DNA of 64,000 bases, from positions 3,472,001 to 3,536,000 of the forward strand of contig NZ_CP075584.1 of the NCBI RefSeq assembly GCF_027594785.1, given 5' to 3'. How positions within the stretch are numbered: position 1 is the first letter of the stretch; every line of letters starts with the position of its first letter. The position numbers and the translations under genes were made by a program. This DNA is from Cryobacterium breve (GTDB lineage Bacteria; Actinomycetota; Actinomycetes; Actinomycetales; Microbacteriaceae). Shown one piece after another: positions 40,439 to 48,329 of the stretch. Below the pieces are notes generated by a model. That model was not told where the DNA came from. It saw only the letters and a list, made by a program, of their open reading frames with translations, and made no database searches.

Positions 40439-41535
40439 GCCCGCGATGTTACTCCGCCGAGTCCCTTCCCGAGGCCGACGCCACTCCAGCCCGCGACGAC
40501 CGCGGCGTGCTCACGGGAACCGGGGCCGAACCGCCGGGTCGCCGCCGTGACGGTCGCGCGTGCGAACCCGGCGAAATCGACATGCGGCCGCAGCGTTCCG
40601 CTCGTGAGGGTGTCGTACCAGATCTGGCCGGCGCCCTCCCAGGCATTGCCGCCCAGCTCTGCGGCCACGAGGTAGAAGGCCCGGTTCGGGATTCCCGAGT
40701 TCAGGTGCACGCCGCCGTTGTCGTCCTCCGAGTCGACGAAGCCGCTCATCTCCGACGGCTGCGGGTCCATACCGAGGACGTCGTCGTTGTACGCCGTTCC
40801 TGGCGCCTTGAGCGAGCGCAGCGCCGCACCCTGCACCTGCTCGGTGAAGAGCCCGGCACCGATCAGCCAGCTCGCCTCCGCGACGGACTGCCCGAGGGCG
40901 GACTGCTCGACGAGTGACCCGAACACGTCGGACACGGATTCGTTGAGGGCCCCGGACTGTCCCTCGTAGGCCAGGTTGGCGCTGAACTGGGTGACGCCGT
41001 GGGTGAGCTCGTGGCCGATCACCGTCAGCGACGCGGTGAACCGGTTGAACACCTGCCCGTCGCCGTCACCGAAGACCATCCGCTCCCCGTCCCAGAAGGC
41101 GTTGTCGTAGTCACGGCCGTAGTGCACACTCGCCTCGAGGGGCAGCCCGTGGCCGTCGATCGAGTCGTGCCCGAACCGGCTCCAGAACAGGGCGTGGGTG
41201 TGGCCGAGGCCGTCCCAGGCCTCGTTCACCGCGACATCGCCGACGGCGGCCTGGAGCTTCGACCGAACCAGGCGACCGGGCAGGCGTTCGAGGCCGCCGG
41301 CATCCGAAACGGCCCTGTCGAGCTCCCCGGAAGCGGAGGACGTGCCGCGCGCCGTCGGGCGGACAGTCGGCGGATGCACCGTGCTTCGTCGCTCGCGCAG
41401 CGGCGCGTCCCGCAGGAGCGAGTGCCGCGCCGCGTCGGCAGCACCCGCGTAATGCGGGTCGTCGAGTCTCGCGAGCCGCACCAGGAGATAGGGCGGGACG
41501 ATGGCGCATCGGGTCACATGCTCTCGGCTGCTCAT
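40435..41535 (-). CDS. M4 (thermolysin/protealysin-like) zinc metalloprotease
   Basis: 366 residues. The zinc motif GHELTHGV is near residue 174, the third ligand Glu lies in 'GALNESVSDVFGS' near 195, and the catalytic His is in 'GVHLNSGIPNRAFYL' near 275. A short propeptide carries the PPxLL-type sequence CAIVPPYLLVRLA near residue 13, the mark of protealysin-like proteases rather than thermolysin. There is no signal peptide. Co-transcribed with its emfourin inhibitor. Confidence 0.92.
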   Translation of the reverse strand: MSSREHVTRCAIVPPYLLVRLARLDDPHYAGAADAARHSLLRDAPLRERRSTVHPPTVRPTARGTSSASGELDRAVSDAGGLERLPGRLVRSKLQAAVGDVAVNEAWDGLGHTHALFWSRFGHDSIDGHGLPLEASVHYGRDYDNAFWDGERMVFGDGDGQVFNRFTASLTVIGHELTHGVTQFSANLAYEGQSGALNESVSDVFGSLVEQSALGQSVAEASWLIGAGLFTEQVQGAALRSLKAPGTAYNDDVLGMDPQPSEMSGFVDSEDDNGGVHLNSGIPNRAFYLVAAELGGNAWEGAGQIWYDTLTSGTLRPHVDFAGFARATVTAATRRFGPGSREHAAVVAGWSGVGLGKGLGGVTSRA

Positions 41536-41662
41536 GGCTCGAGTGTGTCACTGCGCGCCGACAAACGCACGGCTCTGCGGCGGCAGGCTGCGACTCGATG
41601 CATACAATCGACGTCGGCCGTTCGGGGGCCATGCTAACCTTGTGGTCTACTGGGGGAGTCCC

Positions 41663-42629
41663 GTGAATATGTTGATATCGGTCCATGAAACTGTGGACAC
41701 CCGGGGCCGCTCGTCCGTTCTAGCCCGTACCGCACTGCTGGGTATCACGCTGCTTCTCGCCATCCTGGCGCTGACCTTCGGTCCGCTCGGCGGCAGCGCA
41801 TTCGCCGCCCCGTCGGTCGCCCAGTGCAACGGCGTGGCCAACACCGGCGGCCTGGAACTCCTCTGCGACGTGACCGTGACCAACACGCTCGACGTCGCGA
41901 CCGGCGTCGGCAGGCTCCGTCGTGACCCTGCGGGAATGCCATGGAGCGGCGAACACCGCCAACCCCGTGTGCACCACGACGACGACGACGTACGACACGC
42001 TCTCGACGTCGGTGGACCAGTGCAATGACGCCGCGAACGGCGGCGGCTCGAATGTGGTGTGCACCGTCCACGTGATCAACCAGATCACCGGCACGGCCAC
42101 GTCGTCCGGCGTGACCGTCAATCAGTGCGGCGGATCGGGTGCGGGCGGCCCCGCGCCGAGCCTCAACTGCGACCCCTTCCCCGCGACGACGACGGGCGCG
42201 ACGATCACCCAGTGCAACGGGTCCACCAACGGTGGCGGCGCTCCCAACCGGGTCGAATGCACCGTGGCGCCCTCGACCCAGAGCGCCCAGCTGGCCGTCT
42301 CGATCAACCAGTGCAACGGCGCGGCCAATGGCGGCGGCTCCCTCGTCACGTGCACCGTTTCCCTGGTGAACACCATCACAGCGGTGCCCACTCCGACGCC
42401 CACCCCGACGGCTGCCGCGGTCACTCCGACGCCCGTCGCGACGAGCGCGGCCAGGAACACGCTCCACGATTCCCGCACAGACGGTATCGCGCTCGCGGGC
42501 TCCGCCACATCGGGTCCCGGCTCGAACCCCGGCGTCTGGCTGCCCCTCCAGGCCGGCCTCCTTGTCCTGATCCTCGGCGTGGCTGCATCGTTCGGCTTCA
42601 TCGCACGTTCCGGCGCCACTCGTCGCTAG
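41663..42629 (+). CDS. Surface protein with six cysteine-containing repeats and a sorting-like C-terminus
   Basis: About 321 residues. A signal peptide ('TALLGITLLLAILALTF' then FAA) is followed by six repeats of the type QCNGxANxGGxxxxC-x-V, each with about two cysteines. A Thr-Pro linker (VPTPTPTPTAAAVTPTP) follows, then a C-terminal hydrophobic helix and a basic end (RSGATRR). The stretch WLPLQAG just before the helix sits where an LPxTG signal normally is. The GTG at 41663 (or ATG 41669) follows GGGGGAG. One insertion at 41913/41914 splits repeats one and two. The sortase gene is next. Confidence 0.75.
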
Positions 42630-42687
42630 GGCGCATCCGAGCCGGCGACCGCCAAAGCTCGACCACACGCCGCCGTTCGGCAGAAGA

Positions 42688-43367
42688 ATGCTGCTCGGCG
42701 GCCTCGCTGTGCTCGTGGCGGTGCTTCTGGGTGCCTGGGGCATTCTGCATACAATCACAGCGTCGAGCCCCGTCAACGGTGCGGCCACGATGAGCGCAAC
42801 GCCCACCGGATCGGCCCGCCCGACGCCGTCCACAGCGCCTTCGCCTCTTCCTCTCCCTCCTTCTGTACCGGTCCCGGACAAGGTCGTTTCCGCATCGGCG
42901 CCGCTCCGGCTCCGGGTGCCCGCCATCGGCATCGACGGTGCCGTGTCGGAATACACCCAGACGATGATCGACGCCCGCGGTGGTTTCGACCCGGTCACCC
43001 TCCAGACGATTGCCTGGGACACCACGATCTCCGGGGGCTCGCGGGCACCGATGCGGTCAACACGGTCTACCTGTACGGTCATTCCTGGGTCGATCCAGCC
43101 GTGTTCAACGGCTTGAAAGACCTTCCGCCCGGGGCCGTCGCCGCCGTCGACACCGCCCGCGGAACGCTCTGCTACGTCGTGCAGAAGACCCTTGAGCTCA
43201 ACAAGGCAGCGTACAAGTCCAACGATGAACTCACGCGGATCATCCCCAACCGGCTGGTGCTCGTGAGCTGTTACCGACCGGTCGGCTACGATCCTGGTTC
43301 GGCGACGGTGCAGAACATCGTGGTCGTCCTCCAGCTGGACCGGCACGCGACGACCGCGGGCTGCTGA
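42688..43367 (+). CDS. Class F-type sortase
   Basis: 226 residues after repair. An N-terminal membrane anchor (residues 1-25) is followed by a Ser/Pro/Thr-rich spacer and the sortase barrel, 'LRVPAIGIDGAVSEY'. The catalytic His is in 'VYLYGHSW' and the catalytic Cys in 'LVLVSCYRP'. Sortases join cleaved surface proteins to the envelope. A missing G in the run at 43032-43036 breaks the frame just before the His. It follows the cysteine-repeat surface protein by 58 bp and is probably its processing enzyme. Confidence 0.88.
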
Positions 43368-43426
43368 GCCGCGCCGTGGCCGGCCAGGCTCACGCGGCGG
43401 ACGGGACACCGGGAAACCCGCGGTCG

Positions 43427-43432
43427 TAGAAT
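43427..43432 (+). promoter_or_regulatory. -10 box TAGAAT (leaderless pattern)
   Basis: TAGAAT ends 6 bp before the ATG at 43439. Confidence 0.5.
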
Positions 43433-43438
43433 CGCAGC

Positions 43439-44332
43439 ATGCGCTACGGAATCGTCATCCTCCCCCAGGACCCCTGGTCAGAAGCCTCCCGCAAGTGGCG
43501 GGGCGCCGAAGGGCTCGGCTTCGACCACGGCTGGACGTATGACCATCTATCCTGGCGCAGCCTCGCCGACGAACCGTGGCACGCCACGATTCCGACCCTC
43601 ACGGCTGCCGCGCTCGTGACGCGCGACCTGCGGCTCGGGACCTTCGTCTCGAACCCGAATTTCCGGCATCCGGTGCCCTTCGCCAAGGAACTCGCGACCC
43701 TCGACGAGCTCGCGGGCGGACGGTTCCTGCTCGGCGTCGGCTCGGGCGGCACCGGCTTCGACGCCACCGTGCTCGGCCAGCGGGCGTACACCGGCCCGGA
43801 GCGGCACGCGCGGTTCACCGAATTCGTCATCCTGCTCGACCTGCTGCTGCGTGGGGAAGCGGAGGGCAGCACGGCAGGCATCGACTTCACCGGCGACTGG
43901 TTCACGGCCGTCGGCGCACGCATGGTCGGAGCGCCGACCCAGGCGCCCCGGCTCCCGTTCGTGATCGCGGCGAACGGGCCGAAGGGGCTTCGCCTGGCGG
44001 CGACCCACGGCGAGGGCTGGGTGACGACAGGCCCGGACGGCCAGGCCGGTGACGCCTGGTGGGCCGCGGTCGCCACCCTCGCCGGGCGCCTCGACGATGC
44101 CGCGATCGCCGTCGGCCGCGAGCCGGCCGCGATCGACAGGTACCTCAACCTCGACAGCGGCGGCAGTTACTCCCTGCAGAGCGTCGGCGCCTTCGACGAC
44201 GCCGTCGGCCGGGCCGAAGAACTCGGCTTCACCGACGTCATCAGCCATTGGCCGCGCCGCTCCGGCATCTACTCCGGCTCGGAGGACGTGCTCGAGGCCG
44301 TCGCCGCCGCCCGGATGCTGCCCCGCGCCTGA
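43439..44332 (+). CDS. LLM-class flavin-dependent oxidoreductase
   Basis: 297 residues, TIM-barrel luciferase-like. 'YGIVILPQDPWSEASRKWRG' at the start, 'LRLGTFVSNPNFRHPVPFAK' near 62 and 'GRFLLGVGSGGTGFDA' near 96 are typical. In actinobacteria such proteins often use F420 instead of FMN, but the cofactor cannot be read here. It converges on the TetR gene with 12 bp between stop codons. Single gene behind a promoter box. Confidence 0.88.
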   Translation: MRYGIVILPQDPWSEASRKWRGAEGLGFDHGWTYDHLSWRSLADEPWHATIPTLTAAALVTRDLRLGTFVSNPNFRHPVPFAKELATLDELAGGRFLLGVGSGGTGFDATVLGQRAYTGPERHARFTEFVILLDLLLRGEAEGSTAGIDFTGDWFTAVGARMVGAPTQAPRLPFVIAANGPKGLRLAATHGEGWVTTGPDGQAGDAWWAAVATLAGRLDDAAIAVGREPAAIDRYLNLDSGGSYSLQSVGAFDDAVGRAEELGFTDVISHWPRRSGIYSGSEDVLEAVAAARMLPRA

Positions 44333-44344
44333 TCGGGCGGGCGT

Positions 44345-44920
44345 TCACTCGGAGCTGGTCACGTCCAGAACCGTGCGTACCCGGGTCAGGGCATCGCTCA
44401 CCCGTTCGCCCAAGGAAGGGCCGTGGTCGTCGGCGAGCCAGGCGTGCAACGAGCGGCGAAAGAGCGCAAAACCGATGGCCGCGAGCACATCGGCCTGGTC
44501 GGTCGGGAACCCTCGCTCGACCAGGGTTCTGGTCACCGTCTGTTGCCAGAGCGCTTGTTTGGCGAGTTCGCGCCCCGACAGGGAGATCTGCGAGTCGATG
44601 ATCTGCTGGCGCCGACGCAACGAGTCCCTGCGCGGCTCGAGGTCTGCCGCGAGCACAAGAAGTGCGTTCCGCATGTGAGCTTCGGCCCCGACGGGACCGG
44701 AACCGTCCGCGAGCGACGCGATCAACAGGGGCAGGAGGTCATCGTCGTCACCAAAGAGCACTTCGTCCTTGTCGGCGAAATGGCGGAAGAACGTCCGGGA
44801 GGTGACGCCGGCCCTGAGCGCGATGTCGTCGACCGTCGACTTCGCGAATCCCCGCTCATCGAACAGGGTGAGTGCCGCGTCGATCAGGCGACGTCGAGAG
44901 TCTTCGGGCCAGCGGGGCAT
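44345..44920 (-). CDS. TetR-family transcriptional regulator
   Basis: 191 residues. The helix-turn-helix at residues 25-50 reads 'STVDDIALRAGVTSRTFFRHF'. The C-terminal ligand domain is not assignable to a subfamily. It is divergent from an SDR gene with 51 bp between the start codons, and that spacer carries inverted repeats overlapping the SDR promoter. It is most likely the repressor of that SDR and of itself. Confidence 0.9.
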   Translation of the reverse strand: MPRWPEDSRRRLIDAALTLFDERGFAKSTVDDIALRAGVTSRTFFRHFADKDEVLFGDDDDLLPLLIASLADGSGPVGAEAHMRNALLVLAADLEPRRDSLRRRQQIIDSQISLSGRELAKQALWQQTVTRTLVERGFPTDQADVLAAIGFALFRRSLHAWLADDHGPSLGERVSDALTRVRTVLDVTSSE

Positions 44921-44935
44921 GGCCCGATCCTACCC

Positions 44936-44980
44936 TTGTGTCAGAGTGTGACATCAGCTATGGTTTCGGCTATGACACAA
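44936..44980. promoter_or_regulatory. TetR operator overlapping the SDR promoter
   Basis: TTGTGTCA (44936-44943) mirrors TGACACAA (44973-44980), and TGTCA-n5-TGACA (44939-44953) is an inner perfect repeat. The first arm also contains the -35 TTGTGT, and a -10 TATGGT lies 17 bp downstream. Confidence 0.65.
44959..44964 (+). promoter_or_regulatory. -10 box TATGGT of the SDR gene
   Basis: It ends 7 bp before the ATG at 44972 and lies 17 bp after TTGTGT (44936-44941), giving a complete sigma-70-type promoter with a leaderless start. Confidence 0.55.
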
Positions 44981-45970
44981 AGTGACGTCACAAGTCCCAC
45001 CGTGCTTCTGACCGGTCCGACCAGTGGTATCGGTTCCCGGATGTTCGAGTCGCTCCTTGTCCATCCCCGTCGTCCGAACCTCGTCCTGCTCGCGCGCGAC
45101 CCGGTGGCCCTGGACCGTGCGCTCGACACGGCCCGTGCCCGGGGCCGGGCCGCCCGCGGTATCCGGGTCGACCTGAGCGATCTGAAGAGCGTGCGCGGCG
45201 CGCTCGAGGACCTCACCGCGGAGCAGCGCCGGGGGACAGTGGCCGCCCTGGACGTCGCCCTGCTGAATGCGGGTGCCCAGTTCGTCAGTCGGCGCCGGAC
45301 CGGGAGCCAGGGTTTCGAGCTGACGTTCACGGTGAATGTGATCGCCCAGCATCTTCTGCTGCGCGGGCTCGAACCGCTCCTTGCGCCCGCCGGCCATGTC
45401 GTGCTGATGGGCTCCTCGACTCATCGGGGAAAACGGGCCTCGTTCAACCTCATCCCCGATCCCGTCTGGCAGCATCCCGCTGAGCTGGCCACGGCGGACC
45501 AAGCAGCCCACGGCCCGACCCGCTTCGCGGCCGAGCGCGAGCGAGGCGGAGTGGCATACGCGTCGAGCAAGCTCGCCCTGGTCACGCTCGCGCACGACTG
45601 GGCGGCCCGCCTCGGTCGAAGCGGACGCAGGCTCAACACCTACGACCCCGGGCTCGTCGCGGGTACCGGCCTCGGCAAGGACATGCCCGGATACATGTAC
45701 TGGGTCTGGAAGAACCTCATGCCCGCGATGAGCGTGCTTCCCGGGGCATCGACGCCCACCCGTTCCGGCCGTCGTGCCGTCGAGCTGGCGCTCGGCGACG
45801 CCCACGGTTCGCTCCACGACGGGTACGTGGAGATCGGCAGGCCGACCGCCGCAGAAGCGGTGACCTTCGCGCCGGAGCGGCGGTCCGCTCTGTGGGAGTG
45901 GCTCGAGGAAGCCACCGCGGAATTCCTCCCGCGCCCGACTGCGCGAGCGAGTGAGCTTCAGACCGACTGA
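44972..45970 (+). CDS. SDR-family dehydrogenase controlled by the adjacent TetR regulator
   Basis: 332 residues. 'VLLTGPTSGIGSRMFESLL' near residue 11 and 'ALLNAGAQF' near 97 fit retinol-dehydrogenase-like SDRs. The catalytic YASSK is near 190, and 'NTYDPGLVAGTGLGKDMPG' follows. The substrate is unknown. The longer frame from 44423 runs through the TetR gene and is not real; the ATG at 44972 lies directly behind a promoter and operator. Confidence 0.88.
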   Translation: MTQSDVTSPTVLLTGPTSGIGSRMFESLLVHPRRPNLVLLARDPVALDRALDTARARGRAARGIRVDLSDLKSVRGALEDLTAEQRRGTVAALDVALLNAGAQFVSRRRTGSQGFELTFTVNVIAQHLLLRGLEPLLAPAGHVVLMGSSTHRGKRASFNLIPDPVWQHPAELATADQAAHGPTRFAAERERGGVAYASSKLALVTLAHDWAARLGRSGRRLNTYDPGLVAGTGLGKDMPGYMYWVWKNLMPAMSVLPGASTPTRSGRRAVELALGDAHGSLHDGYVEIGRPTAAEAVTFAPERRSALWEWLEEATAEFLPRPTARASELQTD

Positions 45971-45990
45971 GCACCCTGGATACCCGCGGA

Positions 45991-47150
45991 TCAGACATCG
46001 ATGCGGTAGCCGCGTTTGATCACCGTCGCGACGAGGCCCGGCTCGGGGAGCGCCTGGCGCAGCCGGCTGATCGCGACGTCGACGGCGTGGTCGTCCTGCA
46101 TCTCGGGCAGCGTCGCGGTGAGGCTCGCCCGGGAGGTGACCGTGCCGCCGGCGGCGAGCAGCACTCGCAACAGCGTCAGTGAGCTCGGCGGCAGAGTGGT
46201 TTGGGCGCCGGCGAGGGAGAACAGCCGGCCGCGGAGCCTCGACGGGCCCGAACCGGGTGTCGAGACGCAGCACCCGCTGTTGCTCGAGGTGGTCGCAGAC
46301 GAGCTTGATCAGCGCGCCCATTCGGAACCGCTCCGGCACGATCGGTGCGAGCCCGGCGGCGAGCAGGGGCCCTGCCGTGACCGGCCCGACCGCCGCGGCG
46401 ACGACGGTCTCACTGAACGCGTCCTGCAGGCTCCTCGAGACGGCCGATCGAGTCGGCGACGCCGAACAGGGCCATCACGGCCGGGGCGCTTGTGAAGGTG
46501 ACCGCGTCCACCCCGCCCGCGCAGATCAGGTCGACGAGCCGCAGCACCCGTGCGGAGTCCTCCGGGAGCAGCCAGCGGTATGGCGCAACGGTCAACACCG
46601 TCGCGCCGGCGGCGACCAGGCGCTCGAGCTGGGGTTGGTCGGTAAAGCCGTGCAGTTGCACCGCGACCGTCTTCCCGGCGGCGCCGTCCCGCAGCACGTA
46701 GTCGACGAGGGACTTGGTGGTCTCCTCGTCGCTCATCCCGTCGTCGTCGAGGCCGGCCGCCCGCACGGCGCCGCGCGCCTTTGGGCCGCGCACGAGGATG
46801 CTCGAGTGCTCGAGGGTCTCTGTGAGCTCGTGGCCGACACCCGCGGCATCCGCAGCCTCGAACCAGCGTCGGATTCCGTACGAGGTCGTTGCAAGGAGGA
46901 TGTCGGGCCGGGCGGAGATGATCGCCAGGGTGTCGCTCGTGATGCGGGCGTCGTCCGCCGCGGCCGCGATGCGGATGGCGGGCGCGTGGACGACCTCGGC
47001 GCCGCGGCGTTCAGAAGGCGGCGATGAGGTCCTCGGAGCGCCGATCGCTCGTGACGGCGATGCGGAAGCCCTCGAGCTGGTCTGCGCGGAACCCGGGCTG
47101 ACTTGCTTCGGCGCTCGTGTCGTTGACGGTGTCTCCGGCTCGTTGGGTGG
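45991..47150 (-). CDS. HemD-like regulator with C-terminal winged-helix domain (NnaR type)
   Basis: Roughly 380 residues, start unresolved. The N-terminal uroporphyrinogen-III-synthase fold ('GFRIAVTSDRRSEDLIAAFERRGAEV'-type opening; 'DAVTFTSAPAVMALF' near the middle) is followed by an OmpR-type winged helix ending 'AVDVAISRLRQAL' and 'VIKRGYRIDV'. This architecture matches NnaR, the HemD-related activator of nitrate/nitrite assimilation in mycobacteria. Three indels are bridged: 47013, 46429/46430 and 46237/46238. No ATG or GTG is found at the expected start, so another indel near 47100-47200 is likely. It is the last gene downstream of cysG. Confidence 0.82.
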
Positions 47151-47187
47151 TGGCAGGTGGCAGGTGGCAGCTGGCAGGTGGCTGGGG
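47145..47187. repeat. GGCAGGT tandem repeat between the regulator and cysG
   Basis: Four to five GGCAGGTG/GGCAGCTG units run in the spacer where the regulator start should be. They may have disturbed the annotation or assembly of that start. Confidence 0.6.
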
Positions 47188-47209
47188 GAAGCGGGGCGGA
47201 TGTCCCCGG

Positions 47210-48326
47210 TCAGTGCTCGGCGTTCAGTGAGTGCTCGGCGTTGACCGCGATGGCCTGCAACAGGCTCCTCGCTGGCGGCGTCGTCGTGTTGCGATAATCG
47301 TACGACTTCGCCGATCACGAGGACGGCGGGGGAGCGGGCCCCGAGCTTCGCGGCGAGCGGGGTGATCGTGTCGAGCCGGGCCTTCGTGGTGCGTTGGCGT
47401 GCCGAGAAACCCTGCTCGATGATTGCGACGGGCATATCCGTGCGCATCCCGTGGCGGGCGAGTCCCGCTGCCAGGTGCGGCAGCGTTCCGATGCCCATCA
47501 GGACCACGATCGTGCCCCCGAGCCCGGCGAGATGGGCGAGCTCGTTCTCGCTGAGCGGCACGTGTCCGGAGAGCACTGTGAAGACGCGGCTGATATCCCG
47601 GTGCGTGACCGGGATGCCCGCAGCGGCCGGCACCGAGATCGCGCTCGTGACCCCGGAGATGACGGTGACCGGCACGCCGGCCTCGCGACAGGCGAGCACT
47701 TCCTCGCCGCCGCGCCCGAACACGAACGGGTCACCGCCCTTGAGGCGGACGACGGTGAGGCCGGCGAGGGCACTGTCGACGAGCATCCGCTCGATGTCGG
47801 CCTGCGGAGTGGCATGGTGGCCCGGCGTCTTGCCGACGTCGACGTGCTCCGCCCCTGGGCACCACTCGTCGAGCCGGTCGTGCGGGCTGAGCTTGTCGTA
47901 GAAAACGATGTCGGCGTCGCGGAGCGCCTGGACACCGGCCATCGTGAGGAGGCCGCCGTCACCGGGGCCGCCGCCGACGAGGGTCACCCGCCCGAGCGGT
48001 GCGACGGACGCCGCGGGCTCGCGACTCAGCCAGACGCGCTGTGCGGCACATGCATCGACGATGATGCGCTCGGTGGACTCGGAGACCTCGACGAGCACGA
48101 CCAGGTCCACCGCCGAGACGAGGTCACGCCAGCCGTGCGGGAAATGCGGGTATTCGACGGGGCGTACCTGCGGGTGCGGCCTCTCGGGCGGATGCCCGTC
48201 GACCGTGACAGAGGCGAGGTAGACGATGGCCTCTGCGGCCAGGAACCGGGCGAGCACCCGCCTGGCCGCGAGGGCACCTCCGAAGACGAGGACCCGGCGG
48301 CCGGCGAGGTCGAGGCTGATATCCAT
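47210..48326 (-). CDS. cysG: Siroheme synthase: uroporphyrinogen-III C-methyltransferase with N-terminal precorrin-2 dehydrogenase-like domain
   Basis: 371 residues after repair. The N-terminal 110 residues have a Rossmann start ('DLAGRRVLVFGGALAARRVLA'). The methyltransferase domain has 'VTLVGGGPGDGGLLTMAG' near 115, 'VRLKGGDPFVFGRGGEEV' near 197 and 'GIPVTHRDIS' near 237, the SUMT signatures. It makes the siroheme needed by NirB. One insertion at 47263/47264 is bridged, giving a stop at 47210-47212 after a duplicated 'NAEHSLNAEH' tail. It starts 4 bp after the nirB stop. No chelatase domain is visible. Confidence 0.9.
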
Positions 48327-48329
48327 GGT

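Noticed and set aside
41800..42420. CRISPR-like or tandem-repeat array
   Set aside because: The periodicity is at protein level (QCNG repeats); DNA repeats are diverged and in frame.
44423..44971. N-terminal extension of the SDR through the TetR gene
   Set aside because: It has no recognisable sequence and would cross the promoter and operator.
46410..48326. A cysG-hemD fusion protein read as one 638-residue frame
   Set aside because: Correcting the extra base at 47263 gives cysG its own stop at 47210; the apparent fusion is produced by two indels.
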